Shown: positions 8,041-17,691, numbered from the stretch's first letter. The stretch: DNA of 64,000 nucleotides from Sinorhizobium fredii NGR234 (GCF_000018545.1 NC_012586.1:1736001-1800000); one strand, 5' to 3'. Program-made: numbers and translations. The notes: generated from the letters alone by a model not told the origin.

Positions 8041-9123
8041 GTGGGCAGATCCGCGAACGAGAAGTCAAACGGCGCTCCGCTCATCCACGGTGCAGACGAT
8101 CTGCCGTCGGTCACGGTCGACGGCTACAATATAGGACTTCGGGCCGGCGATGGTTTCCTCGGCGACAAGGCCAACAAATTTGCCTTTCAGGAAAAGCTCG
8201 ACGCCTGGCGCAAGCGCGTGCGCAAGGGGGGCGAAGACCCGCTTGGGAAGACGCCGACCGGGGACCTGTCGAAAAAGCAGATCGACGCCTTCCTGCGCGG
8301 CGACGACAAGGAAGCGGCCGCCCTGGTGATGGGAGCGGTCGACGAATTTGCCGGCGAGCTCGCCGGCGTTCTCGACAAATTCCTTGAGCAGAAAAGCTGG
8401 AAGGATACCGAGCGCGTCGTGATCGGCGGCGGCTTCAGGGGAAGCGCCGTGGGCGAACTCACGATCGCCCGCGCGATGGTGCTTTTGAAGGCCGAGGGTC
8501 TCAAGATAGAACTCGCTCCCATTGTCCACCATCCGGATGACGCCGGGCTTATCGGCGCCGCCCACCTTATGCCCGCCTGGATGCTGAAGGGGCACAAGGC
8601 AATGCTTGCCATCGATATCGGCGGCACAAATGTTCGCGTCGGCATCGTCGAGCTGCACCTGAAGGAAGGCACGGACCTCTCGAAGGCCAGGGTCTGGAAG
8701 TCGGATATCTGGCGACATGCGGACGACAAGCCCAAGCGGAGCGCTACCATCGAGCGTCTCGTGACGATGATCGAAAAGCTGATCGCCAAGGCGGACAAGG
8801 CCGGCCTCGCACCGGCTCCGGTGATCGGGGTGGCCTGTCCTGGCGCCATCAACGCCGACGGCTCGATCCTTCGCGGCGGCCAGAATTTGCCGGGCGGCAA
8901 TTGGGAGAGCGAGCATTTCAACCTGCCCGTCGCCCTCAAGAAAGCCATTCCACAAATCGGCGACGCGGAGACCTTCGTCATCATGCACAATGACGCCGTC
9001 GTTCAGGGGCTCTCGCAAATCCCCTTCATGCAGGACGTTTCAGGCTGGGGAATACTGACGATCGGCACGGGCCTCGGCAACGCCCACTTCAGCAACAAGC
9101 CCGCCAATCGCAACGCTGATTGA
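8041..9123 (+). CDS. ROK-family sugar kinase with circularly permuted motif order
   Basis: A 360-residue protein starting at GTG behind a strong AAGGAGG site. ROK kinases normally begin with the phosphate-1 motif DIGGT and end with the adenosine motif. Here the C-terminal half comes first: RVVIGGGFRGSAVGEL (about 125-140) and HHPDDAGLIGAAHL (163-176). The N-terminal half follows: AIDIGGTNVRVGIVE (190-204), GVACPGAINADGSI, the catalytic-base motif NDA (317-319) and phosphate-2 GTGLGNA (342-348) just before the stop. The two halves together cover a whole ROK fold, so activity is plausible. The family zinc motif (CxCGxxGCxE) is absent. Sugar specificity is unknown. Monocistronic, with a palindromic repeat after the stop. 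Confidence 0.85.
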   Translation: MGRSANEKSNGAPLIHGADDLPSVTVDGYNIGLRAGDGFLGDKANKFAFQEKLDAWRKRVRKGGEDPLGKTPTGDLSKKQIDAFLRGDDKEAAALVMGAVDEFAGELAGVLDKFLEQKSWKDTERVVIGGGFRGSAVGELTIARAMVLLKAEGLKIELAPIVHHPDDAGLIGAAHLMPAWMLKGHKAMLAIDIGGTNVRVGIVELHLKEGTDLSKARVWKSDIWRHADDKPKRSATIERLVTMIEKLIAKADKAGLAPAPVIGVACPGAINADGSILRGGQNLPGGNWESEHFNLPVALKKAIPQIGDAETFVIMHNDAVVQGLSQIPFMQDVSGWGILTIGTGLGNAHFSNKPANRNAD

Positions 9124-9144
9124 GCTGCTCAACTCTTCCGTACA

Positions 9145-9196
9145 CTACAGCGCCGCGCGTCTTTTCAGACGCGCATCGCTGTTGCACTTTGAATTG
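9145..9196. repeat. Rhizobial intergenic palindromic repeat, copy 1
   Basis: Inner hairpin GCGCGTC-TTTTCA-GACGCGC (9155-9174) inside an outer stem ACAGCG/CGCTGT (9147-9152 with 9177-9182), followed by GCACTTTGAATTG. Three related copies occur at 55036-55081, 55280-55306 and 56044-56080. It resembles the RIME-type repeats common in Sinorhizobium genomes. Confidence 0.75.
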
Positions 9197-9272
9197 CTCC
9201 GTTGCCTTTCTCTCAGGCGCTCCTAGCTACAGACATGGGCGGCGCGCCAATTTCTTGAAGGGACCGCAGTGG

Positions 9273-9416
9273 ATGAACCGGAATGGCCTCTATCTCGTCA
9301 TCGCCGTTCTTGCCGTGGTTGCAATCGGACTGGGCATCTATGTTTATCGCGAAGAGAACAAGCCCGGCGTCGAGATCAACATCGGTGAGCAGGGTATTTC
9401 GGTAGAGGAGAATTGA
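9273..9416 (+). CDS. Small single-pass membrane protein (47 aa)
   Basis: Starts MNRNGLYLVIAVLAVVAIG: one hydrophobic helix from about residue 6 to 24, then a charged tail YREENKPGVEINIGEQGISVEEN that would face the other side of the membrane. GAAGGGA lies about 10 bases upstream of the ATG. Similar tiny proteins are conserved and uncharacterised in rhizobia. It is flanked by a palindromic repeat on the left and an amidohydrolase gene on the right. No function can be given. Confidence 0.65.
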   Translation: MNRNGLYLVIAVLAVVAIGLGIYVYREENKPGVEINIGEQGISVEEN

Positions 9417-9622
9417 AGACACTTGCTGCCGATAAGGATCAACGCAGGCAAGCGGGCGCTTGCTGCCAGACTTCATCTCCGCAACCCGAATATTTGACGT
9501 CGAAGAACTCCCAACCCTGTTTCGCCTGTGGCACTCTCCGCTAGCATCGTTGCACGGGGTGATCGGAGTGCCGCCGGCTCGCGTCAACGCCCTTGCAAGT
9601 CATCTCATCCGCTGGAGCCGCC

Positions 9623-10915
9623 ATGTTCGACCTGATCATTCGAGACGCAAACCTCCCTGACGGCCGAGTAGGCATCGATATTGGCATCACGGGCGACAGG
9701 ATCGCCGCGGTAGACGCGAAGATCGAAGCATCGGCGCAGGAGGAGATCGACGCGACCGGGCGGCTCGTCTCGCCACCTTTCGTCGATCCGCATTTTCACA
9801 TGGATGCGACGCTGTCGCTCGGGCTGCCGCGGATGAATCGCTCCGGCACGTTGCTCGAGGGCATCGCGCTTTGGGGCGAACTGCGTCCGACCTTGACGCG
9901 CGAGGCGCTGGTCGAAAGGGCGCTGCGCTATTGCGACCTCGCGGTCTCGCAGGGGCTGCTCTATATCCGCAGCCATGTCGACACGAGCGATCCGCGGCTG
10001 GTGACTGCGGAGGCGCTGCTCGAGGTCCGCGACCGGGTCGCTCCCTATATCGACCTGCAGCTCGTCGCCTTCCCGCAGGATGGCTACTACCGCTCGCCGG
10101 GCGCCGTCGACGCCCTGAACCGGGCGCTCGACATGGGCGTCGACATTGTCGGCGGCATTCCGCATTTCGAGCGCACCATGAGCGACGGCGCGGCGTCAGT
10201 GGAAGCGCTCTGCCGGATCGCGGCCGAGCGCGGACTGCCGGTCGACATGCATTGCGACGAGACCGACGACCCGATGTCGCGGCATATCGAAACACTTGCC
10301 GCGCAGACGGTCCGCTTCGGCCTACAGGGGCGGGTTGCGGGATCGCATCTCACCTCGATGCATTCCATGGACAACTACTATGTTTCGAAGCTCATTCCGC
10401 TGATGGCGGAGGCCGAGATCAACGTCATTCCCAATCCGCTGATCAACATCATGCTGCAGGGCCGGCACGACAGCTATCCGAAGCGCCGCGGCCTGACGCG
10501 CGTGCGCGAGCTGATGGAGGCCGGTCTCAACGTGTCCTTCGGCCACGACTGCGTGATGGACCCTTGGTACTCGATGGGCTCGGGCGACATGCTGGAGGTC
10601 GGGCACATGGCGATCCACGTCGCACAAATGGCCGGCATCGAGGACAAGAGAAAGGTCTTCGACGCGCTGACCGTCAATTCGGCGAAGACAATGGGCCTTG
10701 CGGGCTATGGGCTCGAGAAGGGCTGCAACGCCGACCTCGTCATCCTCCAGGCGCGCGATCCGCTGGAAGCCTTGCGCCTGAAACCGAACCGGCTTGCCGT
10801 GATCCGCCGCGGCAAGGTCATCGCCCGCACGCCGCCCCGGGTGAGCGAGTTGCTTCTCGAGGGGCGGCCGTCGACCGTGGACGGTTCCGAATATGCGCCG
10901 AATATCGGCGGCTGA
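9623..10915 (+). CDS. codA: Cytosine deaminase-like amidohydrolase
   Basis: A 430-residue metal-dependent amidohydrolase of the cytosine deaminase group, which converts cytosine to uracil and ammonia. Metal ligands and active-site segments appear in order: HFHMDAT (HxH), the region around YIRSHVDTSD, DMHCDETDDP, GSHLTSMHSM and FGHDCVMDPWYSMGSGDM. The C-terminal small beta domain reads GLEKGCNADLVILQARDPLEALR. The start is placed at 9623 because GGAG lies 6 bases before it. The gene stands alone and converges on pdxA with a 16-base gap. Related deaminases act on isoguanine or creatinine, so the substrate is probable rather than certain. Confidence 0.85.
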   Translation: MFDLIIRDANLPDGRVGIDIGITGDRIAAVDAKIEASAQEEIDATGRLVSPPFVDPHFHMDATLSLGLPRMNRSGTLLEGIALWGELRPTLTREALVERALRYCDLAVSQGLLYIRSHVDTSDPRLVTAEALLEVRDRVAPYIDLQLVAFPQDGYYRSPGAVDALNRALDMGVDIVGGIPHFERTMSDGAASVEALCRIAAERGLPVDMHCDETDDPMSRHIETLAAQTVRFGLQGRVAGSHLTSMHSMDNYYVSKLIPLMAEAEINVIPNPLINIMLQGRHDSYPKRRGLTRVRELMEAGLNVSFGHDCVMDPWYSMGSGDMLEVGHMAIHVAQMAGIEDKRKVFDALTVNSAKTMGLAGYGLEKGCNADLVILQARDPLEALRLKPNRLAVIRRGKVIARTPPRVSELLLEGRPSTVDGSEYAPNIGG

Positions 10916-10931
10916 CCTCCCCTGGAACCGT

Positions 10932-11918
10932 CTATTGCGTCGTCGGCCGCCTGGGTGAGCCCGCCACCAACCGCGCATAGGCGATCGCCGAAAGCATGTT
11001 GACGTGGTTGGCCTTGCCGGTCCCGGCGATGTCGAAGGCCGTCCCATGATCGACGGAGACGCGGTCGATCGGCAGTCCCAGCGAGACGTTCACCGCCGTA
11101 TCGAAGGCGACCAGCTTGATCGGGATATGGCCCTGGTCATGGTACTGCGCCACGACAAGATCGAAGGCACCGTTATAGGCGCGCGCAAAAACCGTATCGG
11201 CCGAGATCGGCCCGGTCACGTCGATGCCCTTGGCCTTCGCCAGTTCGACGGCGGGCGCCAGGAAGCGGGTGTCCTCGTCGCCGAAAAGGCCGTTCTCGCC
11301 GCAATGCGGGTTGAGACCGGCGACGGCGATGCGCGGCTTCATGCCGAGCCGCATGAAATGATTGTGGCCTGCCTCGATCGTCGCCAGCACCCGCTCGACC
11401 GTCGCGCGCTCGATGGCGCCACGCAGCGACACATGGGTCGAGACGTGGATCGTGTTGAGCCGCTCCGAGGCCAGCAGCATGAACGAGCTCTTCGAGCCGG
11501 TGAGGTGCGCCAGGAGACCGGTGTGGCCGTCGAAATGATGGCCGGCGAGGTTCATCGCCTCCTTGTTGATCGGCGCGGTGACGATGCAATCGGCCTCCCC
11601 CGCGATTGCCATCTCGACGGCGCGGCGGATATAGCGCACCGAGGCTTCGCCGGCCGTGGCGCTCACCTTGCCGATCTCCGGCAAGGCGGCGTCGATCGGC
11701 ACCTCCTCGACCAGAACGGCTCCATCGGTCGGACGCATCGCGAAATCGACGGCCGCGGATGTCGCTTGCTTGGCCCGCTCCAGTGCCTCGATATTGCCGA
11801 CGACGGTGAAGCTCGCGAGTTCTTTGCGCGGCAGGCTCGCCAGCGCCTTGACGATCACCTCCGGCCCGACGCCGGCCGGATCGCCGAGTGTGATAGCGAC
11901 GCGGGTGTCCTTGCCCAT
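10932..11918 (-). CDS. pdxA2: 4-hydroxythreonine-4-phosphate dehydrogenase homologue (PdxA2 type)
   Basis: A 328-residue NAD-dependent dehydrogenase/decarboxylase of the PdxA family, start [21 protein letters not shown]. It carries the metal-binding histidines in the [13 protein letters not shown] region, in NPHCGE and in [13 protein letters not shown]. PdxA2 proteins paired with DUF1537 kinases oxidise and decarboxylate four-carbon acid phosphates such as D-threonate 4-phosphate to dihydroxyacetone phosphate. A DUF1537 kinase lies in the same regulon at 21600, so that role fits better than pyridoxine synthesis. Preceded by an Fe-ADH gene 22 bases upstream and last in its unit. Confidence 0.88.
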   Translation of the reverse strand: MGKDTRVAITLGDPAGVGPEVIVKALASLPRKELASFTVVGNIEALERAKQATSAAVDFAMRPTDGAVLVEEVPIDAALPEIGKVSATAGEASVRYIRRAVEMAIAGEADCIVTAPINKEAMNLAGHHFDGHTGLLAHLTGSKSSFMLLASERLNTIHVSTHVSLRGAIERATVERVLATIEAGHNHFMRLGMKPRIAVAGLNPHCGENGLFGDEDTRFLAPAVELAKAKGIDVTGPISADTVFARAYNGAFDLVVAQYHDQGHIPIKLVAFDTAVNVSLGLPIDRVSVDHGTAFDIAGTGKANHVNMLSAIAYARLVAGSPRRPTTQ

Positions 11919-11940
11919 GGTTTTTCTCCCTGGGGCCCGC

Positions 11941-13074
11941 CTAGAAGGCGGCCTCGTAGATTGCGAGAATATCGGCGCGCGACAGATCGCGCGGATTGTT
12001 GTCGAGCAATCGCCGGATGGCGAAGGCATCGTCGGCCATCGTTCCAAGGTCGTTGGCGAGGACGCCGAGCTGGCGGAGCTTCATTTCAATGCCGAGCGAG
12101 GCGCAGAATTCGTGTGCCGCGTCAAAGACGGATTTGATCTCCTGCGAGGCCGACAGGCCCAGCGCCTCGAGCACCGCGCTCGTCTTTTCGGGCACGGCCG
12201 GCGTGTTGAAGGCGAGCACATGCGGGAAGATCAGCGCATTCGCCGCTCCGTGGGCGACGTGCCAACGCGTGCCGAGCGGATAGGCAAGCGCGTGGCCGCC
12301 GGCGGTATTCACCGGCCCGAGGCAGTAACCGCCATAAAGCGAGGCAAGCGACAGCCCGGCACGGGCCTCGGCATCTTTGCCGTCGTGGACGGCACGCGCC
12401 AGATAACGGCCGACAAGCCGCACGCCTTCGATTGCATAAATATCGACAGCAGGGTGGGCCTTGCGGTTGGTGAAAGCCTCGACGCAGTGGGCCATGGCAT
12501 CCACCCCCGTCGCCGCGGTCACCTTGGGCGGCACCGTGAAGGTAAGCGCCGGATCGATGACGGCGATATCGGCGAGCATGTGGATGCTTTCGACAGCAAG
12601 CTTGGCCTTCGTCTCCGGGTCGGTGACGAGGGCGCGGATGCCCGCTTCGCTGCCGGTTCCGGACGTGGTCGGCACCTGGGCCAGCGCGATTTCACGCGGC
12701 CCGGCGACCTTGCCGGCGCCGACGACATCGGCAAGCCGTTGCGACGAGCCGGACAGAACCGCCACGAGCTTGGCGAGATCCATGGCGCTGCCGCCGCCGA
12801 AGCCGACGATGAGATCGGCCCTGGCGCCTTCCGCGGCAGAAAGCACGCAGTCGAGATCGCCGGTATCCGGCTCGGCCTTGACGTCGCCATAGACGGTCAC
12901 CTCGCCAGTAAGACCGAGAACGTCGGTGCGGCTGGCGTTGAATGCGTCGGAAATCACCAGGACGCGGCGGAAACCCTTGCTTTCGGCCCATGTGCCGAGT
13001 CTTTCCGCCACACCGGTGCCGAACTCGATCAGGCCCGGCCTCACCATGGAAATGGGCCTATCCAGATTGCTCAT
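11941..13074 (-). CDS. Iron-containing alcohol dehydrogenase
   Basis: A 377-residue group III alcohol dehydrogenase. The NAD(P)-binding segment [13 protein letters not shown] and the metal ligands in [28 protein letters not shown] and [14 protein letters not shown] match the family. The start at 13074 (MSNLDRPI) follows GAGGAGG nine bases upstream. It probably interconverts an aldehyde and alcohol, or a semialdehyde and hydroxyacid, in the acid-sugar pathway encoded around it. The exact substrate cannot be told. It follows a 304-base gap containing two palindromes and is the first gene of the ADH-pdxA2 pair. Confidence 0.88.
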   Translation of the reverse strand: MSNLDRPISMVRPGLIEFGTGVAERLGTWAESKGFRRVLVISDAFNASRTDVLGLTGEVTVYGDVKAEPDTGDLDCVLSAAEGARADLIVGFGGGSAMDLAKLVAVLSGSSQRLADVVGAGKVAGPREIALAQVPTTSGTGSEAGIRALVTDPETKAKLAVESIHMLADIAVIDPALTFTVPPKVTAATGVDAMAHCVEAFTNRKAHPAVDIYAIEGVRLVGRYLARAVHDGKDAEARAGLSLASLYGGYCLGPVNTAGGHALAYPLGTRWHVAHGAANALIFPHVLAFNTPAVPEKTSAVLEALGLSASQEIKSVFDAAHEFCASLGIEMKLRQLGVLANDLGTMADDAFAIRRLLDNNPRDLSRADILAIYEAAF

Positions 13075-13378
13075 CCGATCGATCCTCCTCGAACCCGGCG
13101 CAGTGAAGCGCACTAAGATGTAAAGTTGTTATACTTTATACCGTCGAATGGCAAGAGCGGTGACTACTCTTTTGTCCGCAAGATGCGGTTTGCTACTTCG
13201 CTGCGGCAGAGGAAATCGCTGGAGGCCCTACGGCTATCACTTTGTAAATAATCGGAATTATTACACGCATGCCGAAGCGGCCGCCCACGCGCCGGCGATT
13301 GGCGGCCGTAATCCAGTGGATGTGACAACAGTGCTCCACTTGTCAATTCCGGGCAGCAGCCGGTAGCGGACCGCCGAT
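13075..13378 (-). promoter_or_regulatory. 304-base non-coding region with two palindromes before the ADH-pdxA2 pair
   Basis: No convincing gene. At 13121-13138 TAAAGT and ACTTTA form a perfect 6-base inverted repeat spaced by 6, enclosing GTTATAC, which fits the GT-N3-AC core of FadR-type GntR operators. At 13243-13265 TGTAA...TTACA bracket a 23-base imperfect palindrome with inner AATAAT/ATTATT arms. They look like operators or a promoter for ADH-pdxA2; the GntR protein encoded at 22645 is a candidate binder. Confidence 0.4.
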
Positions 13379-14578
13379 TCACCCGGCACTTTCGAGCCAG
13401 CTCGGATCCAGCCGGACATATTTGATCGCCCGCCGGAAATAGGTGTAGGCGACATGCAGCCGGCCCTCGGCATCTTCGACAATCGACGGATAGGAGAATT
13501 CGCGATTGAGCGAATCCTTCGAGTTGTTGCTCAGGCAATAGCCGTCGCCCGTATCGAGGTCGATGCGGCGCGGGAAAGTCCGGCCGTCATCCGTCGAAAA
13601 CGCCAGGCTGAGCGGCGCGCGAGGCACGCCCCAGACGGCCGGGCGGCCCGAGGCGACCGCTTCAGCGGCGCCGCCAAGTTCCTCGCCATCGCCCTCGATC
13701 TCGTCATAAAGCGAGTGGCGGCGCGCCTCCGACATCGAGGCGTTGCTGTGGTTGTAAACCATTGCGATCGCGCCATTTTTCATGCGGATCGCCTGGATCG
13801 ACGAATTGTTGTTGGGCAGGTCCACCGCCTCCGGCGCCGTCCAGGTGTGCCCCGCGTCGCTCGACTGGCTTCTAAGCACATGGGTCGCGAAACGATTGCG
13901 ATAGAAAGCGATCATGGCGTCGCCATCGGCCGCAACCAGGTTCATATGGACCGCGCCGATGCTGTCCGGCACCTCCTGCATCGTCCACGTCCTGCCCTCG
14001 TCCCGCGAAATCAGGACGGCGGCACGATCGACGTCGCCGGTCCAGCGCCGGCCGGCTTCCCCGATACAGCGGAAGACCGGCAGCAGCCAGTCGCCGGCGG
14101 CATTCACGATGATCGGCTGGCGCACGAAAGTGCCGGGGATGTCACAAAGCACCTCGGTCGCCCCGAAGGTCTTGCCACCATCTTCCGAAATGCGGCGCTT
14201 GACCACTGCACCGTCCTGGTTTCCGGAGGTCTGCGAGGTGAAGAGCAACCAGATTCGGCCGTCCGGCGCCGCGAAGATCAGCGGGTTCTGCTCGGACTTC
14301 GCCGGATCGTCCGACATCTTCTCCGGGTCCGTCCAGCGGCGGCCCCCGGGTGCGAGGCGCGACATGTAAACCGAAATATCGCCCATTCCCTCCATCGTTC
14401 CGCCGAACCAGACACATGTCAGCGTGCCGTCCGGCAGAAAGGCCAGATTGGCGGCGTGGTTCTGCACGCAGGGTGACGGCAGATAGGCCTCGTGACAGCC
14501 GGACTGGTCGGAACTCGGGACCACTTCTCCCGTCATCCGAGGCGGAACCTCATTCGGCTCCAGTGCGGTGTATGTCAT
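13379..14578 (-). CDS. Sialidase (neuraminidase)-fold BNR-repeat protein
   Basis: A 399-residue six-bladed-propeller protein with four Asp-box (BNR) motifs: SEDGGKTF, SRDEGRTW, SSDAGHTW and STDDGRTF. There is no signal peptide at the chosen start (14578, MTYTALEPNE, after GAGGAGG), so it is predicted cytoplasmic. Such intracellular relatives occur in bacterial sugar-acid clusters and need not cleave sialic acid. It lies directly after a DapA-family aldolase gene (10-base gap) and opposite a Dpp-type importer. It may be a glycosidase or lyase that trims the imported compound. The FRIP arginine of true sialidases is not evident near the N-terminus. Confidence 0.8.
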   Translation of the reverse strand: MTYTALEPNEVPPRMTGEVVPSSDQSGCHEAYLPSPCVQNHAANLAFLPDGTLTCVWFGGTMEGMGDISVYMSRLAPGGRRWTDPEKMSDDPAKSEQNPLIFAAPDGRIWLLFTSQTSGNQDGAVVKRRISEDGGKTFGATEVLCDIPGTFVRQPIIVNAAGDWLLPVFRCIGEAGRRWTGDVDRAAVLISRDEGRTWTMQEVPDSIGAVHMNLVAADGDAMIAFYRNRFATHVLRSQSSDAGHTWTAPEAVDLPNNNSSIQAIRMKNGAIAMVYNHSNASMSEARRHSLYDEIEGDGEELGGAAEAVASGRPAVWGVPRAPLSLAFSTDDGRTFPRRIDLDTGDGYCLSNNSKDSLNREFSYPSIVEDAEGRLHVAYTYFRRAIKYVRLDPSWLESAG

Positions 14579-14588
14579 CCGATCCTCC

Positions 14589-15497
14589 TCAATCCAACGC
14601 CGCGAATTTCGCGGCGAGATCGGCGCGCTCACTCTCGTTCAGCGGCACCAGCGGGGCGCGCGTCCGGAACCAGGCATCCTCGTTACGTTTGAAGGCGACC
14701 ATCGCCTTGATCGTCGGGATCTGCACGTAGGAATTCGACAGGGTCCTGTAGGCGTTGATGCGGGCCTGGGCGGCTTCCACCTCGGCCGCCTTTGCCGGAT
14801 CCGAAACATGGTCGAAGATCAACCGAAGGGAATCGCCGACGAGATTTGAGGTTGCGGTAATGCAACCGGCACCGCCGGCCTTCAGCAGCGGCAGCAGCAA
14901 GGGATCGGCGCCGGCAAGTACGGAAAAGCCGGGAAGCTCAGCCACCAGCGCTTGCATATTGGCAAAGTCGCCGGCGGAATCCTTGATGCCGACGACCGTC
15001 TCGGGAAAGGTGGCTGCGAGCCGCTTGACCAAGGGGATCGACAGCGGGATGCCGGAGACCTGCGGGATATGATAGAGGATCACCTTCAAGCGGCTATCCG
15101 CAATCTTTTCAAGGATTTGCGAATAGGCTGCGTAGATCCCCTCGTCGCTGACACCCTTGTAATAAAAGGGCGGAAGCATGACCACCTTGGTCACGCCCAG
15201 CGACAGCGCATGCCTCGTCAGCGCCACCGTTTCCGGCATGGCGGCAACGCCGGTACCGGGCATCAGCCGATCCGCGGCAATGCCGGCCGAAAGGGCGCTC
15301 TCCAGGATCGACCTGCGCTCGCCCTGCGAAAAGGAATTGGCCTCTCCCGTCGTGCCGAGCAGGGCAATTCCATGACAGCCCTCGGCAAGCAGCTTGCCGC
15401 AATGATCGGCAAAGAGCGCGAGATCGGGATCGCCGTTCTCCCTGAGCGGCGTCGCGGCGGCGCAATAAACGCCGCTCACTGCATGTCTTCCGTTCAT
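14589..15497 (-). CDS. Dihydrodipicolinate synthase/N-acetylneuraminate lyase family aldolase
   Basis: A 302-residue class I aldolase with the (beta/alpha)8 fold. The pyruvate Schiff-base lysine sits in VVGIKDSAGDF, and the substrate loop reads GTTGEANSFSQGERR. The conserved YHIPQVSGIPLS contains the active-site Tyr. It differs from housekeeping DapA and most likely cleaves or forms a 2-keto-3-deoxy acid in catabolism. The start at 15497 (MNGRHAV) follows GGTGGAGGAACAG. It is first in the minus-strand unit and divergent from the ABC importer operon. Confidence 0.85.
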   Translation of the reverse strand: MNGRHAVSGVYCAAATPLRENGDPDLALFADHCGKLLAEGCHGIALLGTTGEANSFSQGERRSILESALSAGIAADRLMPGTGVAAMPETVALTRHALSLGVTKVVMLPPFYYKGVSDEGIYAAYSQILEKIADSRLKVILYHIPQVSGIPLSIPLVKRLAATFPETVVGIKDSAGDFANMQALVAELPGFSVLAGADPLLLPLLKAGGAGCITATSNLVGDSLRLIFDHVSDPAKAAEVEAAQARINAYRTLSNSYVQIPTIKAMVAFKRNEDAWFRTRAPLVPLNESERADLAAKFAALD

Positions 15498-15825
15498 CTG
15501 TTCCTCCACCGGGATTCGCGATCAGCTGACAAACTTGTTCAGACGCGGTCTTCGGATCAGCCTATGCCGCGCCCCAAGAGCGCTTCATCGCGGCTTTTTG
15601 TGTTCCTCATCCTCTTTGTTGTCAATATGAAAATCGGCACTTAAAATTTCGTGATACTGTAATTATTTGATATATCGATATATTTTCTGCGACCCGAATT
15701 TTCCGGGCAAGCGTCGGCGCAATTTTTGTTGACATATTTACAATATCGTCCAGTGTAAGGCCAATCAGGGCGCCGCACCATCCGGGGAGAGCGGAGGCGC
15801 CCGATTTCACGCACGGGAGGAAGAA
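15498..15825. promoter_or_regulatory. Divergent control region between the aldolase and the importer operon
   Basis: 328 bases with no gene, AT-rich in the middle. ATATATCGATATAT (15670-15683) is a perfect 14-base palindrome. TTGACA at 15729-15734 is a good -35 for the importer, though no strong -10 follows. ATATT-TAC-AATAT overlaps it (15735 region). These are plausible operators for the GntR regulator of the cluster. Confidence 0.45.
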
Positions 15826-17475
15826 ATGACCAGACGGAATGATGTCGACTCCGCAATGCCGGGCATCTCGCGGCGCGACGCCCTCAAGCTCGGCCTCGGC
15901 GCTTCGGTCGCCTTGACGATCGCCGGCATGAACGCGCGGATCGTCCTGGCGCAGGAAGGCCAGGTGCTGAAGGTCGCCAATCCCGCCTTCAATCAGGACT
16001 GGTCGCCGCTGCGCGGCGGCGGCGTTCCCTATCGCTGGAACTCGGCCTGGTGGGCGTCCCCGATGTACTTCGACAGCGAGGGCAAGATCCACCCCTATGT
16101 CTTCACGAGCTGGGAACCCTCCGAAGGCGACAAGGTCTGGACCTTCAAGATCGACCCGAAAGCAACTTTCTCGGATGGCAGCAAGATTACCGCCGAGGAC
16201 GTCAAGGGCTCCTGGAACGTCTCGGCCATGCCGAACACCAAGAACCAGCGTGCCGACCAGGTGCTGAGCAAGGTTGCGGGCTTCGCCGAAGTGAGCGGCG
16301 GCAGCGCCAAGGAGCTTTCCGGCATCGCAACGCCCGACGAAGGCACCGTCGTCGTGACGCTCAGCGAAGCGGATCCGATCTTCTTCATGTGCCTTGCCAA
16401 CCACATAGCGCCGATCACCAAGGCCGAACAGTCGCGCGGCGAGGACGGCGAGGAGATCACCGACTGGTACATGCCGGACAACGGCGCCGTCTATTCCGGG
16501 CCGTTCAAGCTGACCGCGATCGACATCGACGCCGGCACCCTGGCCTTCGAACCCAACGAGAATTTCTTCGGCCCCAAGCCCAAGCTCGCCCGCATCGAGA
16601 TCAGCTCGATCGAGGACAACGTCACGGCGACGTCGCTGCTGAAATCCGGCGAGTTCAACGCCCACACCGAGCTCGTCACGTCGACGATCATCCAGGACCT
16701 TGGACCGGAATTCGCTTCCGGCCCGATCATCCCGACCAGCCAGCATTTCTGGTTCAACACGGCACGCAAGCCGATGGACGATCCGAAGGTGCGCGAGGCG
16801 CTGATCCGCGCCGTCGATCGTGACGGCCTGATGAAGGCCTCCTTCCCCGACGGCCCGCACAAGAAGACGGACCAGATCCTGAACTCCGTGCCGGGCGCCG
16901 ACAATTCCGGCTTCGAGCCTTATCCCTACGATCCGGAAGGCGCCAAGAAGCTGCTCGCCGAGTCGAGCTACGGCGGACCGGAGAAACTGCCGAAGCTGCT
17001 CTTCGTCGGCGTTTCCGGCCCGGCAATCGAGGCGGCCGCGCAGTTCATCGCCGAGCAATGGCGTCAGAACCTTGGCATTTCCGCCGTCGACATGAAGCCG
17101 CAGCAGGACGCCTATGCCGGTCCCGACCAGAATGCGGTGCAGATCTTCCGCGACGACGTCGGGACGCGCGTGCCGGATGCCGTCTCCTATCTGCAGGGCT
17201 CGATCGCCTCGACCTCGTCGAACGCCCAGAACAAGCTCGGCGGCTACAAGAACGACAAGGTCGACAGCCTGCTGAAGGAAGGCTCGACGAAGGCGGTCGA
17301 TGACCCTCAACGCGTGGCGCTCGCCCAGGAAGCCCAGAAGGCCTTCCACGACGACTGGGTCTTCATCCCCTGGTATGCTCAGGCGATGTCGCGCTGGGCC
17401 ACCGCCGAGGTCAAGGGCATCGACAAGAACCTCGACTGGCAGGTCGCCAAGCCGTGGGAGATTTCGGTCGGCTGA
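15826..17475 (+). CDS. ABC transporter solute-binding protein, dipeptide (DppA) family, Tat-exported
   Basis: A 549-residue family 5 extracellular solute-binding protein. The N-terminus carries a twin-arginine motif SRRDALKLG (residues 15-23) followed by a hydrophobic stretch and a cleavage-like site near AQEG, so export folded by Tat is likely. The body shows family 5 features (FSDGSKITAEDVKGSWN; YDPEGAKKLLAES). Neighbouring genes are sugar-acid enzymes rather than peptidases, so the ligand is probably a saccharide or acid sugar, as known for several family 5 proteins in rhizobia. GGGAGGAAGAA precedes the ATG. Confidence 0.9.
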   Translation: MTRRNDVDSAMPGISRRDALKLGLGASVALTIAGMNARIVLAQEGQVLKVANPAFNQDWSPLRGGGVPYRWNSAWWASPMYFDSEGKIHPYVFTSWEPSEGDKVWTFKIDPKATFSDGSKITAEDVKGSWNVSAMPNTKNQRADQVLSKVAGFAEVSGGSAKELSGIATPDEGTVVVTLSEADPIFFMCLANHIAPITKAEQSRGEDGEEITDWYMPDNGAVYSGPFKLTAIDIDAGTLAFEPNENFFGPKPKLARIEISSIEDNVTATSLLKSGEFNAHTELVTSTIIQDLGPEFASGPIIPTSQHFWFNTARKPMDDPKVREALIRAVDRDGLMKASFPDGPHKKTDQILNSVPGADNSGFEPYPYDPEGAKKLLAESSYGGPEKLPKLLFVGVSGPAIEAAAQFIAEQWRQNLGISAVDMKPQQDAYAGPDQNAVQIFRDDVGTRVPDAVSYLQGSIASTSSNAQNKLGGYKNDKVDSLLKEGSTKAVDDPQRVALAQEAQKAFHDDWVFIPWYAQAMSRWATAEVKGIDKNLDWQVAKPWEISVG

Positions 17476-17511
17476 ACGGCTGGCTGCTATCGCACTTGAA
17501 CGGGACGAACG

Positions 17512-17538
17512 GCGCGAAGGCTCTGGGGGCCTTCGCGC
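17512..17538 (+). other. Intercistronic stem-loop after the binding-protein gene
   Basis: A perfect 10-bp stem GCGCGAAGGC/GCCTTCGCGC with a 7-base loop, 37 bases past the stop, no T-run. It most likely stabilises the binding-protein mRNA 3' end or attenuates transcription into the permease genes. Confidence 0.6.
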
Positions 17539-17691
17539 TCGAATAGGCGCATGGCCGCGGGATTCGATATCTGTAGCGGTTCTCGCGCATCACCGGTCGG
17601 CCACCAACGCATTGGCGTCGGCCCAGGCAAGGCATGACGTCCGGAGACCAATGGCGAGGTTGGCCGGCACCATGCGGGAGGAATGAGCGAC

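Noticed and set aside
13379..14578. Secreted virulence-type sialidase
   Set aside because: No signal peptide and the neighbourhood is catabolic; only the propeller fold is supported.
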